A stretch of DNA of 51,165 bases, from positions 1 through 51,165 of the IMG/VR virus record IMGVR_UViG_3300046369_000533; one strand, given 5' to 3'. Shown in pieces: positions 40,774 through 50,166 of this stretch. Source of the stretch: a virus. The notes beneath the pieces were generated by a model, which did no database searches, was not told the DNA's origin, and worked only from the letters and a program-made list of their open reading frames with translations. The translations under genes were made by a program, and so were the position numbers. Within the stretch, counting starts at the first letter, position 1; each line of letters begins with the position of its first letter.

Positions 40774-41763
40774 TTAAATAATTCCTTTAAGTGTGTCATA
40801 AATTATGTCAGATAATATCTTATTCCCAATTTTACTATAATGTCCGTCAGCCAGGCGCATTTGCTTGCGGCTAGTATCTTCATTTCCATATTGATTTTCA
40901 TATTCCAATATAACTTTTTCACGAATATCAAGGATAGTTTCGTAAATTAACCCTTTTTCTAGAAAAGATTTCTGCAAATTTTGTATTATGCTTCCAAAAA
41001 TTTCATCATCACTTTTAACATACTCTTCCCAGGGTTCGGAAAAAGAATTTAAATATTTACTCCAATGCCATGAAATTAAATTTATATTGTTTAGCTTACA
41101 CAATGATGTTATTAATAATAAATTTTTTTCAAGTCGTTTTAAATCTGTTACTGGAGTACAAAAATATTTATAATAGGCGGCATGTATTTTTTTTGAATCT
41201 TTTTCGGTTAATGCTCCTGTGCCCGGAGTGTAGAATTTGGGCATCAAAAATAGGTCAGAGCTGGCATTAACCATCTCATTATATAATTGAGATTTCTTAT
41301 CTCCCCAATCTTTAAAATTTTCTGTCCTTGTTTCTGTTACCCGAGAAATATCTGGGAAATTAACAACAACTGTATGTGCGTTACTGGCATATTCGCAATT
41401 CATCCATTGGCACAAAATTTCTACTACTTTATCACTGCCTGCCCCGGGCTTACCTAGATTAATTAATATATAATCATCATTAATCTTATGTTGCATTACA
41501 TTAGTAATGGAATGTTCGCTACTGATACCGTGTCCGTATGTGAAACTATCACCAAAAAACAATATATGTTTTTTAGATTTTATATAGGCCACATCTGACA
41601 GATCTGTTCTAGTATCATAATCACTAGTATAACGTTCTTCGATATTTGGGTCACCATGATGTATTATCTGGTCTAATTGTCTATATCCATAATTCTTCCA
41701 TTGTTTTTTCCCATCAGAAAAAAGTGACCACAGTGTTGGATTATTAATAATATTATTATTCAT
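40774..41763 (-). CDS. SGNH-type hydrolase (3 of 3)
   Basis: A 329-residue protein. ILFFGDSFTYGHG has S73 as likely nucleophile in a GDSL-like block, GKPGAGSDKVVE gives the Gly block, NFPDISR the Asn block and ADGHYSKIGN near 310 the Asp/His pair. All four SGNH blocks are present, so an active esterase or acyl transferase is likely. The N-terminal 60 residues are extra. No signal peptide. No ribosome site is seen. A TATAAATA box ends 5 bases before the ATG. Confidence 0.85.
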   Translation of the reverse strand: MNNNIINNPTLWSLFSDGKKQWKNYGYRQLDQIIHHGDPNIEERYTSDYDTRTDLSDVAYIKSKKHILFFGDSFTYGHGISSEHSITNVMQHKINDDYILINLGKPGAGSDKVVEILCQWMNCEYASNAHTVVVNFPDISRVTETRTENFKDWGDKKSQLYNEMVNASSDLFLMPKFYTPGTGALTEKDSKKIHAAYYKYFCTPVTDLKRLEKNLLLITSLCKLNNINLISWHWSKYLNSFSEPWEEYVKSDDEIFGSIIQNLQKSFLEKGLIYETILDIREKVILEYENQYGNEDTSRKQMRLADGHYSKIGNKILSDIIYDTLKGII

Positions 41764-41768
41764 AAGAT

Positions 41769-41776
41769 TATTTATA
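41769..41776 (-). promoter_or_regulatory. TATAAATA box 5 bases before an ATG
   Basis: Exact T4-late-type octamer on the minus strand (41776 to 41769), 5 bases before the SGNH start at 41763. The predicted transcript would begin at the ATG. Confidence 0.4.
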
Positions 41777-41785
41777 CTGTTTAAA

Positions 41786-43888
41786 TTATGGAGAACTCGT
41801 AAACGGAGGCACCTTACCTAATAATTTTATATTGTTAGATGTAAGTAGTATTTCTTTCCACATAGCAAAGTCTTCCTCAGTGTATCTAAACTGATGCCAA
41901 TCATGTATATTACTATACCAAAATAGTTTAGATGATGCATCATCCTTAATAATATTATTAAGTGTACTGATATCACTAACCGCATCTATTCTTATGTATT
42001 CTTTGTCAATTTTGTTATATGCTTGAATAAAATCTTCCCATTTATCCTGGATGTTCAAATATTCAAGTTGCTCGCATAATACATCATTTGCTTCTGATGT
42101 ATGTCTACCTTCGCCCATTGCAAACCATACATCTGAATTAATATCTTTTTTATAGAATTTCGCAACATCTGTTAGATTTCTAATTTTTGGGTATAGAAAA
42201 TCAAAATACATTCTAAAGTCCAATGCAGTTGGAACAACATCAATATATGTCATTTTGAAATCTCTTCCTGGCTCCCAATCCATACACGCTTGGTATACAC
42301 ATTTAAGTCCACCACACACACTAATATAATGTGTTGCATCTGATGGTACTACATCTTTAAGTGTTTCAGTATTAGTCAAATAAACATTATTATACAATAA
42401 TGAATCATCATAATCGGGTTCTTTACGATGATTATGCATACTGTCTGGATTAAATTCTGCTACTATATCCCTTTCGTATATTGATCGTCTTGTATCTGTA
42501 TGTAAAGCATACACAACTCGTTCTCCCATACGTATATCTAAATCAAAGAATTTACTTTGATAACGCCAAGAACTGAATACTTCAGATAAGTCACTAGTTA
42601 AATAAGATTTACTAGGGCGAGGTTCGCATACCAAAATGTATTGTGGACTGAACTTCTTAACAAGTTTTTCAATGAATTCATTCGGAGAATATTTAAATGC
42701 TCCAGGTTTCATATAGTATAAAAATCCTGATATAACTATGCAATCAAAATTATCATCAGTGTCTCTTTCTACCATCTCCATAATATCGCCGTTATATATA
42801 TTGATATTATTATTGCCTTGATACAAAATATTTGCGTATTCTATAGCAGCTGGATCATTATCTATTCCGGTTAGCGAATATTGGTGACCAGTTAAGAATT
42901 CATTAATCCTAGAATGCCCACAAGCTATATCTAGAATATTATTACAATCATGATCCATTATAAAGTTTGCCATATGTTCAAACATTGGATTTGCATTCTG
43001 GTCCCCCAGATAGTTAAATTTGTATTCAGCCAACAATTGTTTTTTATTATATTCAGTTATTTCATTTTGGAGTGGTTCTGTATAGGGCAATGATGGCAAC
43101 GGTATTGGTAACTTTTTATCTGGTCTATTTTTATTAATTTTCTTATAGAATTCATCTATTAATCTGTTTCCCAATGAACTAATATTATTGCTATTTTCTA
43201 TGTAAGACAATGCATGTGAATTTTTATCACGGGGCCACCTATCTAAGAACAGGAATATGCACCATTGCCATACAACCTCGTGTATCATCTGATGATACGA
43301 ATATTTGGAAATAAAATCAAAATCAATATTTGTCAATTCATTTTCAGATGATAGCACAAAATTACTCATATTACTATCATAACAGTAGTAACAATCTCCG
43401 TGTGCGTCAACAGTTGAATAATAGTTATCAATAACATAATTAATAAACTTGTTATTAATATCATCAATATCTATTATTTCATCTGTGTATAATAAACCGT
43501 CAATGGTTGAACCATCAATGTAACAATAAACTTCAATACGGTACCAGTCATTTTCAAATTCAATTGGTTCAAGTGCTGCAAAACTAGTTGTGAAATATTG
43601 TTCTGCTAACATGTAATTATTTTTTGCAATTTTTTTAGATATACCGGTATATATTTTTATTTTTAAATTCTTACTAATAAGTGTTGCATTAAATTCTCTA
43701 TTCTTATATGCATATTGATCATTATTTTCCCCTATTAGAAGTGTGATATCGTCTACCAATGAATCAACAATGGTATCCATTTGTTGTTTTATGACAGAAT
43801 TCAATTCATACATGTTTTTAATTTTAAATTCAGATAGTATAAATTCAGTGACACAATCACGAAGGGTAGAATCAATAAGTATAAACAT
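41786..43888 (-). CDS. Three-part protein: kinase-like, methyltransferase and unknown domain
   Basis: A 700-residue protein. Part one (about 1-250) has HGDCYYCYDSNMSNFVL (H163, D165, N176) and NIDFDF (D189), the catalytic pattern of APH-type kinases. Part two (about 300-490) is a class I methyltransferase with LDIACGHSRINEFL at 319-332 and TGIDNDPAAIEYAN at about 340. Part three (about 505-700) begins SDATHYISVCGGLKCVYQACMDW and contains YIDVVPTALDFRMYFDF. It may be a degenerate second Rossmann domain, but I cannot name it. Fusion of phosphoryl and methyl transfer suggests sequential work on one molecule, in line with the island's separate kinase-like and methyltransferase genes. Confidence 0.8.
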   Translation of the reverse strand: MFILIDSTLRDCVTEFILSEFKIKNMYELNSVIKQQMDTIVDSLVDDITLLIGENNDQYAYKNREFNATLISKNLKIKIYTGISKKIAKNNYMLAEQYFTTSFAALEPIEFENDWYRIEVYCYIDGSTIDGLLYTDEIIDIDDINNKFINYVIDNYYSTVDAHGDCYYCYDSNMSNFVLSSENELTNIDFDFISKYSYHQMIHEVVWQWCIFLFLDRWPRDKNSHALSYIENSNNISSLGNRLIDEFYKKINKNRPDKKLPIPLPSLPYTEPLQNEITEYNKKQLLAEYKFNYLGDQNANPMFEHMANFIMDHDCNNILDIACGHSRINEFLTGHQYSLTGIDNDPAAIEYANILYQGNNNINIYNGDIMEMVERDTDDNFDCIVISGFLYYMKPGAFKYSPNEFIEKLVKKFSPQYILVCEPRPSKSYLTSDLSEVFSSWRYQSKFFDLDIRMGERVVYALHTDTRRSIYERDIVAEFNPDSMHNHRKEPDYDDSLLYNNVYLTNTETLKDVVPSDATHYISVCGGLKCVYQACMDWEPGRDFKMTYIDVVPTALDFRMYFDFLYPKIRNLTDVAKFYKKDINSDVWFAMGEGRHTSEANDVLCEQLEYLNIQDKWEDFIQAYNKIDKEYIRIDAVSDISTLNNIIKDDASSKLFWYSNIHDWHQFRYTEEDFAMWKEILLTSNNIKLLGKVPPFTSSP

Positions 43889-43892
43889 CTAT

Positions 43893-45383
43893 CTAAATCT
43901 CATGTTCATCGTCGCCGCCAGAATATTGTTCTTCAGTTGCTGGATTAGTCCTGAGTCTTGCAGGCATACTAGAAACAAATGATCTATCTAATATTTCTTC
44001 CTTTGTTGGTACTATAATATCGATAGATTCAAACCAGTCTGCCAATGGCCCTTTAAATGTTTCTGAAAAATTCTTGCCTCTTCTAATGTCATATTGTGTA
44101 TAAAAAGTTTTAAAGTCATGGTGTAATTTTTCAGTTTCGGAAGTATTCTTATGAGGGGTCTTTACTATATCTAAATAATCAATAAGTCTTGCAATATTGG
44201 CTTTTTCTATATCACCGCATAATTTTTGTGCACGTTCTCCTAAAAACCAATTTTCTAATTGTTCTTTGTATATAGATTTCAATTCAGGAGGCAGAATAGC
44301 AACACTTTGAAATGATGGGAATCTAAGTATATTTAAACTCAGCATAGGTGCTCTGTGTTTCCATTTTTCTTTTAGGTCTAACATTTCATCTAAGAAACCA
44401 GTTATTGTCGGCAAGCATAATGAATTGATTGTCATCATCATGTGCATACTGGCATTTGTTTCATTCATAACACGATCTATATTATTTTTCCATAGATCAT
44501 AGTTTAGCCCATCACGAATATATTCAGCAGCATCTTTTGTAGATTCTGCCGATGTATATATATATAATTTTTTTATAAACTGTGCCTTTTCGATTAGTTT
44601 GTCTAACACCTTGGGCGACTCCGGTGAAAGATTACTATTAATAGCAAATCTCATTTCAGAATCTTGGTTGGCTTCAAACCAATCAAATAATTTCCAAGTA
44701 CCAGTGTGCATTATTGGTTCGCCACCGGTCAATCTAATTTCGTCCAATGATTCAGATAATTCGTCATCCCACCATTTATGAAAGGCTTGTATATATGGAT
44801 TATCTTCTTCTCTCTTGGTTGGGGGTTCAGCCCAGGGAGCGTTTGTTTCAAAGTGGCCACGTCCATCACTCTTAATATCAACATATGGGCCATATGTATT
44901 AATATCTTTTACCCATGCAGTGCTGAATGTAGGATTACAATAACTACATTTGAGATTACACGCTCTATCAAACGATATTTCGAGTGTTGTCAGTGTGGGA
45001 TCATCATCCCATTTCGCTGCTACACTTTCTAAAATTTTATCTTCAGGAACTGTTTCTGTTTTGAAGGTACGATCACTGATGTGATTTTTTCCCATATCTT
45101 CAATTTTCCAACAGTATTCGCATTCACTAGGACGCTCACCGTTAAGCATCATTTTGCGCAACTTTTTCTTATGAATAGTATTATGAATTGCAGATGGATT
45201 ATCTTTTAATTCTTCTAATGGAATTTTGTGACTGGGTGGATGGTGGCAACTGGCAGTTTGGCCGTGTCCTAACCAAATAGTTGCATTATACCATTTCGCT
45301 GCACAATAACTATCACTTATAGAATCAATCACACGTTCTTTGAATTGGTGAAGTGTTTCGCCTTTTTTAAAGTCTCTTGCCAT
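43893..45383 (-). CDS. Radical SAM enzyme with N-terminal Cys domain (island member 6)
   Basis: A 496-residue radical SAM protein. N-terminal cysteines are C27 (YCAAKW), C46 (SCHHPPSHKIPLEEL) and C88/C91 (ECEYC). The core motif is CNLKCSYC (C142, C146, C149), and RLTGGEPIM follows. The C-terminal YDIRRGKNFSETF matches member 7 (YDRRRGKNFLDTF) and, more loosely, member 3. ATG 45383 is preferred because TGAGGA lies ahead of it. The longer form from 45413 has no such site. It overlaps member 7 by 17 bases. Target unknown. Confidence 0.9.
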   Translation of the reverse strand: MARDFKKGETLHQFKERVIDSISDSYCAAKWYNATIWLGHGQTASCHHPPSHKIPLEELKDNPSAIHNTIHKKKLRKMMLNGERPSECEYCWKIEDMGKNHISDRTFKTETVPEDKILESVAAKWDDDPTLTTLEISFDRACNLKCSYCNPTFSTAWVKDINTYGPYVDIKSDGRGHFETNAPWAEPPTKREEDNPYIQAFHKWWDDELSESLDEIRLTGGEPIMHTGTWKLFDWFEANQDSEMRFAINSNLSPESPKVLDKLIEKAQFIKKLYIYTSAESTKDAAEYIRDGLNYDLWKNNIDRVMNETNASMHMMMTINSLCLPTITGFLDEMLDLKEKWKHRAPMLSLNILRFPSFQSVAILPPELKSIYKEQLENWFLGERAQKLCGDIEKANIARLIDYLDIVKTPHKNTSETEKLHHDFKTFYTQYDIRRGKNFSETFKGPLADWFESIDIIVPTKEEILDRSFVSSMPARLRTNPATEEQYSGGDDEHEI

Positions 45384-46941
45384 GATTTTCCTCATATTCT
45401 TCTTTAGATTCATTCCAAAATTCAGTCATTTCTGGGAAGGTATCTAAGAAATTTTTACCACGTCTACGGTCATACTCTGTAAAGTATTCATAGAATTTAA
45501 TTATATTTGTACTTAATGTTTCATCACTCATATTTATTCCTTGTTTTGCCCAAGATAAATCTCGTTCAAGTTTCAGGACTTCGTAATTTTTAAAACCATT
45601 ATATGATATATTGTAGTCCTCATTTGACAGCACATTCTGTTTCATAAAGTTGATATTGTCTTGGATCATATCAAGTAGCATATCATCTGCTAATTGTATT
45701 GTCATCCAGTCTGGAAAGCGTAAGTATGGAATATCAAACCATATTCTCTGTCTCTTTTTCCGTATGAACGGTGGGTGAACATATCCATTATGATCCGGTG
45801 GTTGAAATGAATCTTCATCTTGGTTATCATAACCAAATTCTTCTCTTAAATCTAATATCATTTGTAAGAATCCCCTTAAATTTGGAATACTTAGTAAATT
45901 AAATGTATTAATAAATGATATTTCAGTACCACTAGTCTCTCTTAGAAATCTACGACAATTTTCATACATTGTATCAAAGTCTAGGCCGTCACGCAAATAT
46001 TCTGCTTGGTCGCCCACACTGTCAACACTAACAAATAAACTAAAGTGTTTACACGCAGGTGCTACATACCAATTATTACCAGAATCTGGATTAAATTTAT
46101 TTGGATCTTCCCATATCCTAACTTCTTCTAGTGTTTTTATCTTTTCTATAAACCTATCAAACAGTTTTGGATCTGGTGGTGACATATTAGATGTGATACT
46201 CAAGTCCAACGACGAATTGGGATTACTATTCACATAATCCAAAATCTTAAATGTATTTTTATCCATAAGAGGTTCGCCGCCTGTCATACGAAAGACTTTC
46301 AAATCCTTGTATACTGTAGGGAACCATTCCCAAAATGCAGAAACGTATGGGTTATCTTTTCGTGCAACGTCAAGTGGCATCCAGCCTGCCTTTTTTAATG
46401 TAGGAATATCATTATGTACTGTTCCACTGGCAAATTTAAAATTACCGTGTTTTTTAATATCGTCTTCCCAGGCGGTGCTCAAGTGCGGTGCACAATAACT
46501 GCATTTAAGATTACATGCTTGATTAAAATTAACTTCTACATATCGTGGAGTAATTTTGTGATCGAATGGATTATTAACTACTTCATTCCACGCTTCTTGT
46601 GCCCACCATTCACTTGAACGATAATGCCGATCACTCAAACGTCCGCCCGATGGCGCATCTGGTGCATCTTCTACGTTCCAGCAATACTGGCATCCGGAAG
46701 GCCGTTCACCGTTTAACATTTGCTTACGCTCTTGCATTTTAAACTCAGTGTTATGTAGCGCGCCCACATCTTTTTTTAGTTCATCTAACGGAATTGCGTG
46801 TGTTGGTGGATGATAACAACTATGTGTCCTACCCTGAGGCAAATGCAAACTTACTTGTAACCATTTGGCCATGCACATTGATGGCGATATCTTGTTCAGT
46901 GATTCTCTCGCATCAATTGCTTCGTCTTCGTATTGTCCCAT
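45367..46941 (-). CDS. Radical SAM enzyme with N-terminal Cys domain (island member 7)
   Basis: A 524-residue paralogue of member 6. N-terminal cysteines C23 (MCMAKW), C42 (SCYHPPTHAIPLDEL) and C84/C87 (GCQYC) precede the core motif CNLKCSYC (C143, C147, C150) and RMTGGEPLM. Both paralogues keep LSTAW or FSTAW, a YLRDGL or YIRDGL segment and the RRGKNF end. Insertions here include NKFNPDSGNN and DHNGYVHPPF. Adjacent paralogues with the same unusual Cys order suggest duplication and division of labour. Upstream, the glycosyltransferase-like gene ends exactly at the base before its start. Confidence 0.9.
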   Translation of the reverse strand: MGQYEDEAIDARESLNKISPSMCMAKWLQVSLHLPQGRTHSCYHPPTHAIPLDELKKDVGALHNTEFKMQERKQMLNGERPSGCQYCWNVEDAPDAPSGGRLSDRHYRSSEWWAQEAWNEVVNNPFDHKITPRYVEVNFNQACNLKCSYCAPHLSTAWEDDIKKHGNFKFASGTVHNDIPTLKKAGWMPLDVARKDNPYVSAFWEWFPTVYKDLKVFRMTGGEPLMDKNTFKILDYVNSNPNSSLDLSITSNMSPPDPKLFDRFIEKIKTLEEVRIWEDPNKFNPDSGNNWYVAPACKHFSLFVSVDSVGDQAEYLRDGLDFDTMYENCRRFLRETSGTEISFINTFNLLSIPNLRGFLQMILDLREEFGYDNQDEDSFQPPDHNGYVHPPFIRKKRQRIWFDIPYLRFPDWMTIQLADDMLLDMIQDNINFMKQNVLSNEDYNISYNGFKNYEVLKLERDLSWAKQGINMSDETLSTNIIKFYEYFTEYDRRRGKNFLDTFPEMTEFWNESKEEYEENHGKRL

Positions 46942-47898
46942 TTATCTATCCCAACCTGTTGATTTTTCCGTTGCTAATGGATTTGGTACTCTTTTAGGAT
47001 TTATGTAAACCAATTTAAAAAAGTTTGACATTTCTACAGTTGGATCGCATAGTTCCATTCCCAACATTTCTACCAATTTATCACCTACATCTAATGATTC
47101 ATCATATAGTAAGTCAGTGTCAACTTCAGAATTATCAGACAAAAACTTTGGATATACTTCATCATTGAAATAAGACTTGAACCAATCATAATCACTAATA
47201 CTTTCAGTGATAAAGGTTTCATCAAAGTTTACACGGTAACATCCTAGACGGGCGCCATATATTGCCCATAAACCATTTTCTATATCTGCGCCAACATTAC
47301 ACCAAGTAAGCAATCGGTGATAATTCTTTGGCCATACTTTAGTTTTAAATTTAGACGGTTCGATGATTTTGCCTTCATCTAATGACATCTTAACACCTTC
47401 ACGAAAGCCGCTGCGGAACGCTTGGAATGGCGATCCACTATTGAATATCATTGAATAGGTGTTATTCATCTGTTTATAATCTAAATCCCAACAGAAGTCA
47501 AGTTTTTTCGTTTCATTATCTGCATTTTCATGTGTCTTCATATCTAATACAAGTTGTACAGGCCAACATTTAATGCCACCGTTACCATATACTAAACCAT
47601 TTGTTAAATTCTTTGCTCCCCAAGATATTACACTTTTGCTTAAATCAACATTAGTAGGAAAATTTAATATAAGGTCGAAAAACTTTTTGTCAACTATGTT
47701 ATCACCATCAATAGTTATAAACCTATCTGATTTACTTGCACGGGCACATGCCTTGTGAGCATTGTCAAATCCCTTGACCCCATCAATTCGTTTTGCATGT
47801 GGATATTTTTCTAATAAATCAGCATAATGCTCTTCTTTATTTGGCTCATCATAACTAAGATAAAATACATCCAAGTCTTTTATAATAATGGCAGTCAT
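46942..47898 (-). CDS. GT-A-like glycosyltransferase, single-domain relative
   Basis: A 318-residue protein similar to the second half of the duplicated protein at 34162: DVFYLSYDEPNKEEHY, KRIDGVKGFDNAHKACA and FITIDGDNI with a DxD-type motif. LVYGNGGIKCWP corresponds to LVYGYGGVKLFP in the relative. These motifs fit a nucleotide-sugar-dependent transferase, although the family is not among the best known. It is ATGA-coupled to the unknown gene upstream and abuts radical SAM member 7, linking sugar transfer with radical chemistry in one transcript. Confidence 0.75.
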   Translation of the reverse strand: MTAIIIKDLDVFYLSYDEPNKEEHYADLLEKYPHAKRIDGVKGFDNAHKACARASKSDRFITIDGDNIVDKKFFDLILNFPTNVDLSKSVISWGAKNLTNGLVYGNGGIKCWPVQLVLDMKTHENADNETKKLDFCWDLDYKQMNNTYSMIFNSGSPFQAFRSGFREGVKMSLDEGKIIEPSKFKTKVWPKNYHRLLTWCNVGADIENGLWAIYGARLGCYRVNFDETFITESISDYDWFKSYFNDEVYPKFLSDNSEVDTDLLYDESLDVGDKLVEMLGMELCDPTVEMSNFFKLVYINPKRVPNPLATEKSTGWDR

Positions 47899-48467
47899 GT
47901 TACTCTTTTATCCTCTATTGAATAAGTTTCTAATATTTCTTCAGTTATATACATACTTATATCATTATATTTATGTATGTAGTTAATTGTATATTTTTCA
48001 CCAGAAATTAACTTTTCATAATTTAAATTCAGAATATCAATTATAAAATCTGGTTCGTCTAGTAACGTAATATAGAAATTTTGATTTAACTTAGCAAGCA
48101 ATGTAGTTTCTACTAATATATTTTTAGTTAATTGAAATGAAAATCCACTATCTATAATATCAATAACGATTGTTGGGTTATCACGTGGTTCCAATTTTTG
48201 TATATTGTTTTTTATAGATATAACGTGTTTTCTATCTTTTTTGACAACATAATAACTTAGAGTATCTTTTTTGTAAATGACATGAAAATCATCAATTTTC
48301 TGTGCACCATCTAATAACATACTAATATCAGAAATTTTGAAGTATGCATATGTATTATTGCTATCTGCTAGTATAGCGTTTTCGAATGATTTGATTTCAC
48401 CATTGTCATCAAAATAAACTATTTTGTAATCATCCGAATCTTTTAAAGTTTTTATACACTCGAACAT
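47895..48467 (-). CDS. Protein of unknown function in the glycosyltransferase run
   Basis: A 190-residue protein with regular hydrophobic and acidic strands (FYITLLDEPDFIIDILNLNYEKL) and no catalytic motif I can identify. It overlaps the glycosyltransferase-like genes on both sides (16 bases upstream, 4 downstream). That makes an accessory role in the same process likely, for example binding the acceptor, but this is inference. Confidence 0.65.
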   Translation of the reverse strand: MFECIKTLKDSDDYKIVYFDDNGEIKSFENAILADSNNTYAYFKISDISMLLDGAQKIDDFHVIYKKDTLSYYVVKKDRKHVISIKNNIQKLEPRDNPTIVIDIIDSGFSFQLTKNILVETTLLAKLNQNFYITLLDEPDFIIDILNLNYEKLISGEKYTINYIHKYNDISMYITEEILETYSIEDKRVT

Positions 48468-49309
48468 AAAACATCCTCATATTTTTCAATAATTGAATCT
48501 GTAAGCCAATCCTTTTCGGTATAATGGAATGGTAATAATAGTTCTTGGTTGTTAACAAAAATTTTTAAATCATCTGTTACATAACTTGGTAATGTTTTAT
48601 TCCAAGCAGAAGATATACTTGTATTTGGTATATCCTGTATATGGCTTTTCATATGTATAAATTGAGGGACAACTGTGTTAGTAGCAATGGAATTATCAAA
48701 TGAAAACATCTTTGCAGCAAGAGAGAATGCAACATCAGCACTTATCCAATCTTGACCTTCATCGTTTAAAAATACAGAATAATAATAATCCCAATTTTCC
48801 ATAATATCTTGTACTAAACGAAAATATTTAAATGATTTTTCAGATTTATTGAAGTAAGTAAAATTACTATATATGTCAGGAAGTTCACAACTTGTAAATT
48901 TTTTACGATAGTAATCACTTGTTACTGGTTTATCTCTAAACGTTCTGGCATTGGAACATAAGCATACATCGTATTTGTTTAGTATGTCCCACCAATGGTC
49001 AACTGATGCCGTAAATAACTGGTCCGAATCAAGTATAATAGTTTGATCGAATGGTGACATATGAATGTACTTCCATTTATTTTCTATTTTCCATTTCGAA
49101 GATGCAGCATTATCTGTCCAGGGTATATCAATTATGTAGTCGAATATATCTGCATGCTTTTGTTCTAATTTATCGCCGGTCCTACCATCAACACATAGAC
49201 AAACTGAATTTTCTTGCTGTGTAAGTTTTATACTAAGTGCTAATGCATATGACAATCTTAGATGATCAACGTCTGAATTTTGAGCAATTATAATATAACC
49301 TCTACTCAT
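48452..49309 (-). CDS. GT8-like glycosyltransferase
   Basis: A 285-residue protein beginning SRGYIIIAQNSDVDHLRLSYALALSI, an N-terminal Rossmann-like entry typical of GT-A sugar transferases. QTIILDSDQLF near 89-99 is the DxD metal and donor site. Later YFNKSEKSFKYF and DWISADVAFSLAAKMF fit the acceptor half. No signal or membrane segment. It is paralogous in layout to the next gene and ATGA-coupled to it, so the two may add successive sugars. Confidence 0.78.
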   Translation of the reverse strand: MSRGYIIIAQNSDVDHLRLSYALALSIKLTQQENSVCLCVDGRTGDKLEQKHADIFDYIIDIPWTDNAASSKWKIENKWKYIHMSPFDQTIILDSDQLFTASVDHWWDILNKYDVCLCSNARTFRDKPVTSDYYRKKFTSCELPDIYSNFTYFNKSEKSFKYFRLVQDIMENWDYYYSVFLNDEGQDWISADVAFSLAAKMFSFDNSIATNTVVPQFIHMKSHIQDIPNTSISSAWNKTLPSYVTDDLKIFVNNQELLLPFHYTEKDWLTDSIIEKYEDVLCSSV

Positions 49310-50166
49310 AGACTAACTCCGTATTCAAAGAATTTATCTATATTTTTTATAATACTACGTTTGTTCATAATATGCAAATCAGTATTTTGAAGCCTAACCA
49401 TACTAGTATATTTTTTATTCATCGTAGTAAGCATTAAAATATTAGTAGGACTATCAATTCTAAAGATTCGGTCGGTGTCAAAACTATTCATCAGGCAATG
49501 TATGGGCAAGTTTGGAACTATATCATCATTGCCATTTGTAATAATATGAAGTGCAATTGAAAATGTATGGTCATTACGATATAGTTTTGTGTTACACGAA
49601 TATCTAATATAATACCATTGCCAGTTATTTTTTATTATATCTATCATACGGAATAGCATAGAAGTGAATTCACTCTTTCTAAAATAAAGCAACGTTGCCC
49701 AATACATATCAATACTAGTTTTTGATATTTTGGTAACGCTAGATAGTTTATCATTACAAATATCGGTGTAGTTTTTAGTAATCATGAAATCATTTTTACT
49801 TCCCCATACACGGTCTAATTCATTTGTCATGACAAAATAATCACAATCAATTACTAGAGTTTCATCATACGGTGATAAGTCATATATGTTGCCTCTGTTA
49901 GTGTTGATGAATTTGGCTGCTGCCTTATCTCTATGTGTGTCATGGTAAGTACGCATAGTAGAATCAGTGGGAACTGGTATTTTTATAACTCTATCAAAAT
50001 ATGTATTGACTAATTCCTCATTACCGGATAATGATTCCACATCTGTAACTAAGCATATTTCATCAAATCCAGACAAGTTTCTTCTGACATAGCCTGCACT
50101 TGCGCATGCTATCTTAATGTAATCAATATACCCATTATTATGAGAAAATATTATTATACCATTCAT
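49306..50166 (-). CDS. GT8-like glycosyltransferase, paralogue
   Basis: A 286-residue paralogue of the gene downstream. NGIIIFSHNNGYIDYIKIACASAGYV begins the fold. ETLVIDCDYFVM near 102-113 carries the DxD-type site (DCD). LLYFRKSEFTSMLFRM and NDHTFSIALHI repeat the acceptor-half pattern. It lies one gene away from the partial structural gene, where tail-related glycosyltransferases are often found in phages. The acceptor might be a virion protein (inference). Confidence 0.78.
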   Translation of the reverse strand: MNGIIIFSHNNGYIDYIKIACASAGYVRRNLSGFDEICLVTDVESLSGNEELVNTYFDRVIKIPVPTDSTMRTYHDTHRDKAAAKFINTNRGNIYDLSPYDETLVIDCDYFVMTNELDRVWGSKNDFMITKNYTDICNDKLSSVTKISKTSIDMYWATLLYFRKSEFTSMLFRMIDIIKNNWQWYYIRYSCNTKLYRNDHTFSIALHIITNGNDDIVPNLPIHCLMNSFDTDRIFRIDSPTNILMLTTMNKKYTSMVRLQNTDLHIMNKRSIIKNIDKFFEYGVSL

